64,000 nucleotides of DNA, from contig VXAA01005609.1 in NCBI GenBank assembly GCA_013399115.1, positions 525,449-589,448 on the forward strand. Direction: 5' to 3'. The position numbers and the translations under genes are program-made. Within the stretch, counting starts at the first letter, position 1, and each line of letters opens with the position of its first letter. The notes below the pieces were generated by a model. It worked only from the letters and a program-made list of their open reading frames with translations. It was not told the DNA's origin and did not search any database. This document shows, piece after piece, positions 63,501-64,000 of this stretch. This DNA comes from Anseranas semipalmata (taxonomy: Eukaryota > Chordata > Aves > Anseriformes > Anseranatidae).

Positions 63501-63997
63501 ATGATTTATATTTATATTTATCTTCTAGAAGAAAATAACTGGACATGCTTTCTGTCTAAGTGATAATTACATCCTGTATGTTCTGTTTTGTCTAGATTTG
63601 ATTTCCTTGGAAAGCAGGATGTAAAAGGGCCTGGATGAGTAATGCTAATGTATTTAGCGTTGTATACAGAACTAATTTACAGTAACTTAAAGCATCACCG
63701 ATTTTTTTCCCAAAGTGAATATTTGTTAATGTCATTAAAAACTAAATAGTATTTGTACACATAATGCCAACATTTTTGATAAATATGCAATATTTTCCAC
63801 AGATAAAGTTCTGAAGTGGTATGATGAAACTCATCTGACTTATAATAACTGGAGACTGGGAAGACCTAACATAAAGAAGAACAGTTTTTTTGCTGGTGTA
63901 AATCTTGATGGTTTCTGGGATATTTATAATTATTCTCAAAGTTGGCATGCTCATCACTATAATGTGTACAGTATTCTCGCCTGTAAAATTGAAAGGG
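27184..63997 (+). CDS. LY75: LY75 (DEC-205/CD205), exons 2-29 joined: ricin B, FNII, CTLD1-CTLD8; 5' and 3' incomplete
   Basis: Endocytic type I membrane receptor of the mannose receptor family. In mammals it is expressed on dendritic cells and thymic epithelium and delivers ligands to late endosomes for antigen presentation. Twenty-eight consecutive exons join without a frameshift or stop into about 1356 codons: ricin-type domain (residues about 1-125), fibronectin type II (about 130-180), then eight CTLDs. Human LY75 has 1722 residues and ten CTLDs; the window stops at the end of CTLD8. Stretches close to the human protein include [31 protein letters not shown] and LDTDGFWKT. None of the CTLDs shows the EPN/QPD plus WND calcium-sugar site, as in mammalian LY75. 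Many N-glycosylation sequons are present. The start codon is lost in the gap at 24615-25010. Confidence 0.95.
28545..28718 (+). CDS. LY75: LY75 exon 3: fibronectin type II domain
   Basis: Bounded by CCCATAG and GTGCGT. It encodes a complete FNII module: [15 protein letters not shown], then [10 protein letters not shown] and KWGIC, with the four cysteines and the FPF, WC and WG signatures. In relatives this module binds collagen-type ligands. The 272-nt intron 3 that follows is plain. Confidence 0.95.
28991..29155 (+). CDS. LY75: LY75 exon 4: CTLD1, first part
   Basis: After CTTTAAACAG, ending before GTGGGT. Encodes [11 protein letters not shown] and [20 protein letters not shown], close to human LY75, then the GGDLLSIQ helix region. 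Phase 1 at both ends. Intron 4 (29156-29787) has only a short TAA/TA simple repeat just before the next acceptor. Confidence 0.95.
29788..29898 (+). CDS. LY75: LY75 exon 5: CTLD1, middle
   Basis: After TATATATCCAG, ending before GTAATG. Encodes [20 protein letters not shown] and FVNWHP, the WIGL and NW core of the fold. The residues after NW do not form the WND calcium site. Confidence 0.95.
30910..31190 (-). mobile_element. CR1 3' fragment, antisense, in LY75 intron 5
   Basis: The + strand shows the reverse complement of CR1: GGATGGAGGTCTTGCCACCTC, TCTAGGCAACCTATTCCAGC, then CTTGTCATTTCACTGTATACC and GACCCTGGTCCTGTCTCCTC. It is an older, diverged copy and lacks a clean terminal octamer. Confidence 0.8.
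31250..31535 (+). repeat. Imperfect tandem duplication, about 139-bp unit
   Basis: GGGGCTCCAAGGGAAGCTGG (near 31320) recurs as GGGGCTGCCAAAGGAAACTG (near 31459), and GTTCTCCTCTGC as GTTCTCCCCTGA, a shift of about 139 bases. The spacer contains TTATGGTTAGAGTTGCG. Antisense open frames here repeat the same peptide pattern and are shadows of the repeat. I do not recognise the family. Confidence 0.65.
31820..31960 (+). CDS. LY75: LY75 exon 6: CTLD1, end
   Basis: After GTCTATAG, ending CCCAG before GTAGGA. Encodes [20 protein letters not shown] and TPLPYVCKK, the closing strand of CTLD1, plus the linker to CTLD2. Intron 6 (31961-33729, 1.8 kb) holds nothing I recognise. Confidence 0.95.
33730..33918 (+). 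CDS. LY75: LY75 exon 7: CTLD2, first part
   Basis: After TTCACTACTAG, ending before GTGAGT. Encodes [19 protein letters not shown] and [19 protein letters not shown], nearly the same as human LY75 over the second stretch. Phase 1 at both ends. Intron 7 (33919-34603) is AT-rich and plain. Confidence 0.95.
34604..34761 (+). CDS. LY75: LY75 exon 8: CTLD2, middle
   Basis: After TGAATTACAG, ending AAG before GTAGGA. Encodes [20 protein letters not shown] and TYWDQNEP, then a sequon NIT and the cysteine of NCVSYSGK. Phase changes from 1 to 0 here. Intron 8 (34762-35658) has antisense chance ORFs (35143-35538) with no domain. Confidence 0.95.
35659..35769 (+). CDS. LY75: LY75 exon 9: CTLD2, end, and linker
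   Basis: After TTCTTACAG, ending GAG before GTAATA. Encodes [20 protein letters not shown], the closing strand of CTLD2, then a basic and polar linker with sequons NET and NKS. Intron 9 (35770-37006, 1.2 kb) contains a poly-T run near 36609 but no other feature. Confidence 0.95.
37007..37095 (+). CDS. LY75: LY75 exon 10: CTLD3, first part
   Basis: After AACCAG, ending before GTAAAG. Encodes [20 protein letters not shown] and CNLTVTN with one sequon (NLT). Leaves two bases of a split Arg codon. Intron 10 (37096-37446) is plain. Confidence 0.93.
37447..37619 (+). CDS. LY75: LY75 exon 11: CTLD3, middle
   Basis: After TTTTCAG, ending CCAG before GTAAAT. Completes the Arg codon and encodes [19 protein letters not shown], then YFWTGLQD and TYTNW, matching the human RFEQEYLNDL and YFWTGL segments. 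WTGL replaces the usual WIGL, as in human. Intron 11 is 175 nt. Confidence 0.95.
37795..37991 (+). CDS. LY75: LY75 exon 12: CTLD3 end and start of CTLD4
   Basis: After CATTTTAG, ending AAG before GTAAAA. Encodes [20 protein letters not shown] and FSVCKK, then a proline-rich linker and [15 protein letters not shown], which opens CTLD4. Intron 12 (37992-39414, 1.4 kb) holds a slightly GC-richer stretch (about 38640-39060) that I cannot assign. Confidence 0.95.
39415..39557 (+). CDS. LY75: LY75 exon 13: CTLD4, first part
   Basis: Encodes [20 protein letters not shown] and [18 protein letters not shown], aligning with human [20 protein letters not shown]. The acceptor needed for this frame (TTGTTGTGAAG, ending at 39414) is weak. 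A better-looking one (TTCTTCCACAG) lies 11 bases downstream but would give an immediate stop. Ends with two bases of a split codon before GTAACA. Confidence 0.88.
43429..43459. promoter_or_regulatory. Interlocking palindromes with four TCACACT motifs (possible T-box-like site)
   Basis: GATCACACTAGTGTGATC (43429-43446) is a perfect 18-bp palindrome. AGTGTGATCACACT (43438-43451) is a second, overlapping 14-bp palindrome. TCACACT occurs three times on the + strand and once inverted within 31 bases. The motif resembles the T-box half-site TCACACCT, without its second C. A regulatory role is only a suggestion. Confidence 0.35.
44160..44360 (-). mobile_element. Probable old CR1 fragment, antisense
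   Basis: GAACTGATGGAATAATACTC followed by CAGATAAAGTTTTATAAGAG and GCCCTGTACTA resembles the reverse complement of the CR1 segment that reads 'ACTCCAGGTGGGGTCTCACCAGAGC' in younger copies. Strongly diverged, so the limits are rough. Confidence 0.4.
45390..45471 (+). CDS. LY75: LY75 exon 14: CTLD4, middle
   Basis: After TTATTTACAG, ending CCC before GTAAGT. Completes a Ser codon and encodes [20 protein letters not shown] and SDDKP, matching human LWIGLNKRSPDLQGSWQWSD. Intron 14 (45472-46069) has a T-rich run near 45850-45893. Confidence 0.95.
46070..46141 (+). CDS. LY75: LY75 exon 15: CTLD4, small exon
   Basis: After CTCCTGTAG, ending AAG before GTTAGT. 72 nt encoding [20 protein letters not shown] and AALK, aligned without gaps to human VSTIIMPNEFQQDYDIRDCAAVK. 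Phase 0 at both ends. Intron 15 (46142-47394, 1.25 kb) has an A/AC-rich run near 46320-46351 and nothing else recognised. Confidence 0.93.
47395..47518 (+). CDS. LY75: LY75 exon 16: CTLD4, end
   Basis: After TTTTATACAG, ending AAAAG before GTAAAC. Encodes [20 protein letters not shown] and [10 protein letters not shown], matching human [15 protein letters not shown]. Intron 16 (47519-48609) is plain. Confidence 0.95.
48610..48645 (+). CDS. LY75: LY75 exon 17: 36-nt micro-exon, linker CTLD4-CTLD5
   Basis: After CTCTGAACAG, ending ACCAG before GTAAAT. With split codons it reads [12 protein letters not shown], aligned with human GRTPKTPDWYNP. Phase 1 at both ends, so skipping it would keep the frame. 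Intron 17 is 268 nt. Confidence 0.92.
48914..49089 (+). CDS. LY75: LY75 exon 18: CTLD5, first part
   Basis: After TTCTCCATAG, ending AAG before GTAAGC. Encodes [20 protein letters not shown] and [12 protein letters not shown], the first helix region of CTLD5. Intron 18 (49090-50100, 1.0 kb) shows nothing recognisable. Confidence 0.94.
50101..50165 (+). CDS. LY75: LY75 exon 19: CTLD5, small exon
   Basis: After TTTTTCCCACAG, ending CATTCACC before GTATGT. 65 nt encoding [20 protein letters not shown] and S, plus two bases of a Pro codon. Aligns with human GQKWWIRISEW. Intron 19 (50166-51149) is AT-rich and plain. Confidence 0.9.
51150..51226 (+). CDS. LY75: LY75 exon 20: CTLD5, small exon
   Basis: Starts after TTGTATCCAG and ends TAGAG before GTATGG. 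Gives [20 protein letters not shown] and RKNWYR, aligned with human WHRFPVTFGEECLYMSAKTW. A second AG seven bases further (TTTACAG, ending 51156) would shift the frame into a stop. Intron 20 (51227-52317) has an A/AAAAG run (51271-51303). Confidence 0.87.
52318..52454 (+). CDS. LY75: LY75 exon 21: CTLD5 end and start of CTLD6
   Basis: After CATTTTTGCAG, ending AAG before GTACAG. Encodes [20 protein letters not shown], the closing strand of CTLD5 with a sequon (NAS), then a linker and [11 protein letters not shown], which opens CTLD6. Intron 21 (52455-53512) holds a perfect 26-bp tandem duplication. Confidence 0.95.
53317..53368 (+). repeat. Perfect 26-bp tandem duplication in LY75 intron 21
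   Basis: A 26-base unit starting TTGTATTTAGCTATTC and ending AGATAG occurs twice head to tail with no mismatch, implying a recent duplication or replication slip. Confidence 0.9.
53513..53618 (+). CDS. LY75: LY75 exon 22: CTLD6, first part
   Basis: After TTTATTTTGCAG, ending AGCAAG before GTATGG. Encodes [19 protein letters not shown] and [11 protein letters not shown], matching human GGTLPSVLSQIEQ. Intron 22 (53619-54879, 1.26 kb) contains a poly-A run (53843-53868) followed by the window's only isolated N (53871). Confidence 0.95.
54880..55040 (+). CDS. LY75: LY75 exon 23: CTLD6, middle
   Basis: After TTGCCCAACAG, ending GGAT before GTAAGT. Encodes [20 protein letters not shown] and [10 protein letters not shown], close to human FITSLLPDMEATLWIGL and TYSNFHPLL. 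Intron 23 (55041-55753) begins with an A-rich stretch (55116-55172) and is otherwise plain. Confidence 0.95.
55754..55883 (+). CDS. LY75: LY75 exon 24: CTLD6, end
   Basis: After GGTTTTCAG, ending TACAG before GTAAGT. Encodes [20 protein letters not shown] and FLGICQRL, aligned with human TGTWNFTSCSERHFVSLCQK. Sequon NFT is conserved with human. Confidence 0.95.
57040..57260 (-). mobile_element. Probable old CR1 fragment, antisense
   Basis: Begins AATTTGTGTTGGAAGGGACCTCAGAAGG, the usual start of an antisense CR1 3' end, and continues with weaker matches (GACCTGTCCAAGTTGCCTCAG; CTTGCGCAACTTCTTGAGAC). Strongly diverged, so the far limit is approximate. Confidence 0.5.
57540..57577 (+). repeat. 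14-bp tandem repeat, about 2.7 units
   Basis: AATGTCAGTCCTCC is repeated twice without mismatch and begins a third time. Confidence 0.85.
58391..58617 (+). CDS. LY75: LY75 exon 25: linker and CTLD7, first half
   Basis: After TTTTGGTATAG, ending GAT before GTAAGT. Encodes [20 protein letters not shown], then [29 protein letters not shown] and LWIGLFSRD, aligned with human LVSITDPYQQAFLSVQALL without a gap. This start gives a linker of exactly human length. A stronger-looking acceptor ending at 58282 would add 36 in-frame residues. Sequons: NQT, NET, NLS. Intron 25 (58618-60452, 1.8 kb) shows no recognised repeat. Confidence 0.93.
60453..60621 (+). CDS. LY75: LY75 exon 26: CTLD7, second half
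   Basis: After ACAATGCTAG, ending GAAA before GTACGT. Encodes [13 protein letters not shown], an acidic stretch [10 protein letters not shown], then [12 protein letters not shown] and GAICY, matching human [11 protein letters not shown] and GAICYY. Intron 26 (60622-61794) has a G-run (61133-61140) and an ATT repeat near 61216-61234. Confidence 0.95.
61795..61956 (+). CDS. LY75: LY75 exon 27: linker and CTLD8, first part
   Basis: After CCCTTTTTCAG, ending AATGA before GTAAGT. Encodes a lysine-rich linker, then [20 protein letters not shown] and MITKNRW, matching human LNTPWIPFQNCCYNFIITKNR. Confidence 0.94.
62528..62650 (+). repeat. AT-rich imperfect repeat (TAGATAAATAGTAATAGAT type)
   Basis: Repeated variants of GATAAATAGTA, TAGTAATAGAT and AGATCTAGTA. 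It ends where the CR1 fragment begins. Confidence 0.75.
62655..62965 (+). mobile_element. CR1 retrotransposon 3' end, relatively well preserved, in LY75 intron 27
   Basis: Clear CR1 sequence: GGACAAGGAGTAATGGTTTT, GAGGCACTGGAACAGGTTGC, CCAGAGAAGCTGTAGATGCC, AAGGTCCCTTCCAACCCAAA, and a 3' end CCATTCTGTGATTCTCTGATTG with the CR1 octamer pattern. It is the least diverged of the copies in the window and 5'-truncated. Confidence 0.92.
63256..63378 (+). CDS. LY75: LY75 exon 28: CTLD8, middle
   Basis: After ATTTCAACAG, ending GACAGTG before GTGAGT. Encodes [20 protein letters not shown] and [12 protein letters not shown], matching human ILSIRDEKENNFVLEQL. WLGV replaces WIGL. Intron 28 (63379-63802) is AT-rich and plain. 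Confidence 0.95.
63803..63997 (+). CDS. LY75: LY75 exon 29: CTLD8, end (right border near the window edge)
   Basis: After TTTTCCACAG. Encodes [20 protein letters not shown], then [18 protein letters not shown] and SILACKIE, matching human FLAGLSTDGFWDI and SILACKIE. The window ends GAAAGGGGTA; a donor GT at 63998 would give the phase-1 border usual in this gene, but it cannot be confirmed here. CTLD9 and the rest lie downstream. Confidence 0.92.
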
Positions 63998-64000
63998 GTA

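Noticed and set aside
27184..63997. Identity as MRC1 or MRC2 instead of LY75
   Set aside because: At least eight CTLDs with no terminal exons yet would be the full number for MRC1 and MRC2, and the residue matches ([30 protein letters not shown], linker lengths) are specific to LY75.
1..64000. CRISPR arrays, prokaryotic operons, tRNA or rRNA genes
   Set aside because: None seen; the window is spliced vertebrate DNA, and the tandem repeats present have no spacer pattern of the CRISPR type.

Overview
The window is vertebrate nuclear DNA, almost certainly from a bird. The evidence is the CR1 retrotransposon remnants (two carry the conserved CR1 3' end), small split exons with GT-AG borders, and two neighbouring mannose-receptor-family genes in the order known from amniotes. 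The assembly gap over a CpG-rich first-exon region is also typical of bird assemblies. There is no sign of prokaryotic, viral or CRISPR content. The species cannot be named from the sequence.

Region 1 (1-2.7 kb, + strand) holds the last three exons of PLA2R1, whose chicken orthologue is the yolk-sac IgY receptor FcRY. They encode the end of the last C-type lectin-like domain (CTLD), a membrane-proximal linker, one transmembrane helix and a cytoplasmic tail with an acidic dileucine motif. A 3'UTR with an AATAAA signal follows.

Region 2 (2.7-24.5 kb) is intergenic. It holds a 1.8-kb degenerate CR1 (14.1-15.9 kb), a short CR1 3' end (4.45-4.65 kb), an ancient antisense LINE fragment (17.4-18.0 kb), a probable templated inverted insertion (19.96-20.09 kb, donor at 22.16-22.23 kb), a 13-bp minisatellite, a G-rich run and a pyrimidine-rich tract. 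No gene was found here.

Region 3 (24.5-64.0 kb, + strand) is LY75 (DEC-205/CD205). The gene starts in a CpG island interrupted by 396 N. I traced 28 consecutive coding exons, numbered 2-29, with consistent splice phases and no frameshift or stop. They total about 1356 codons: ricin-type cysteine-rich domain, fibronectin type II domain and CTLD1-CTLD8. The window ends at the end of CTLD8. CTLD9-10, the transmembrane segment and the tail, and probably CD302, should lie downstream. Introns hold antisense CR1 fragments (30.9 and probably 44.2 and 57.0 kb), one sense CR1 (62.65 kb) and several local tandem duplications.

Both genes encode endocytic type I membrane receptors of the mannose receptor family, which arose by tandem duplication. 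I saw no new multi-gene system. The best novel observations are the templated inverted insertion, an interlocking T-box-like palindrome in the 5.8-kb intron 13, and several competing splice acceptors in LY75, one of which would add 36 residues in frame.
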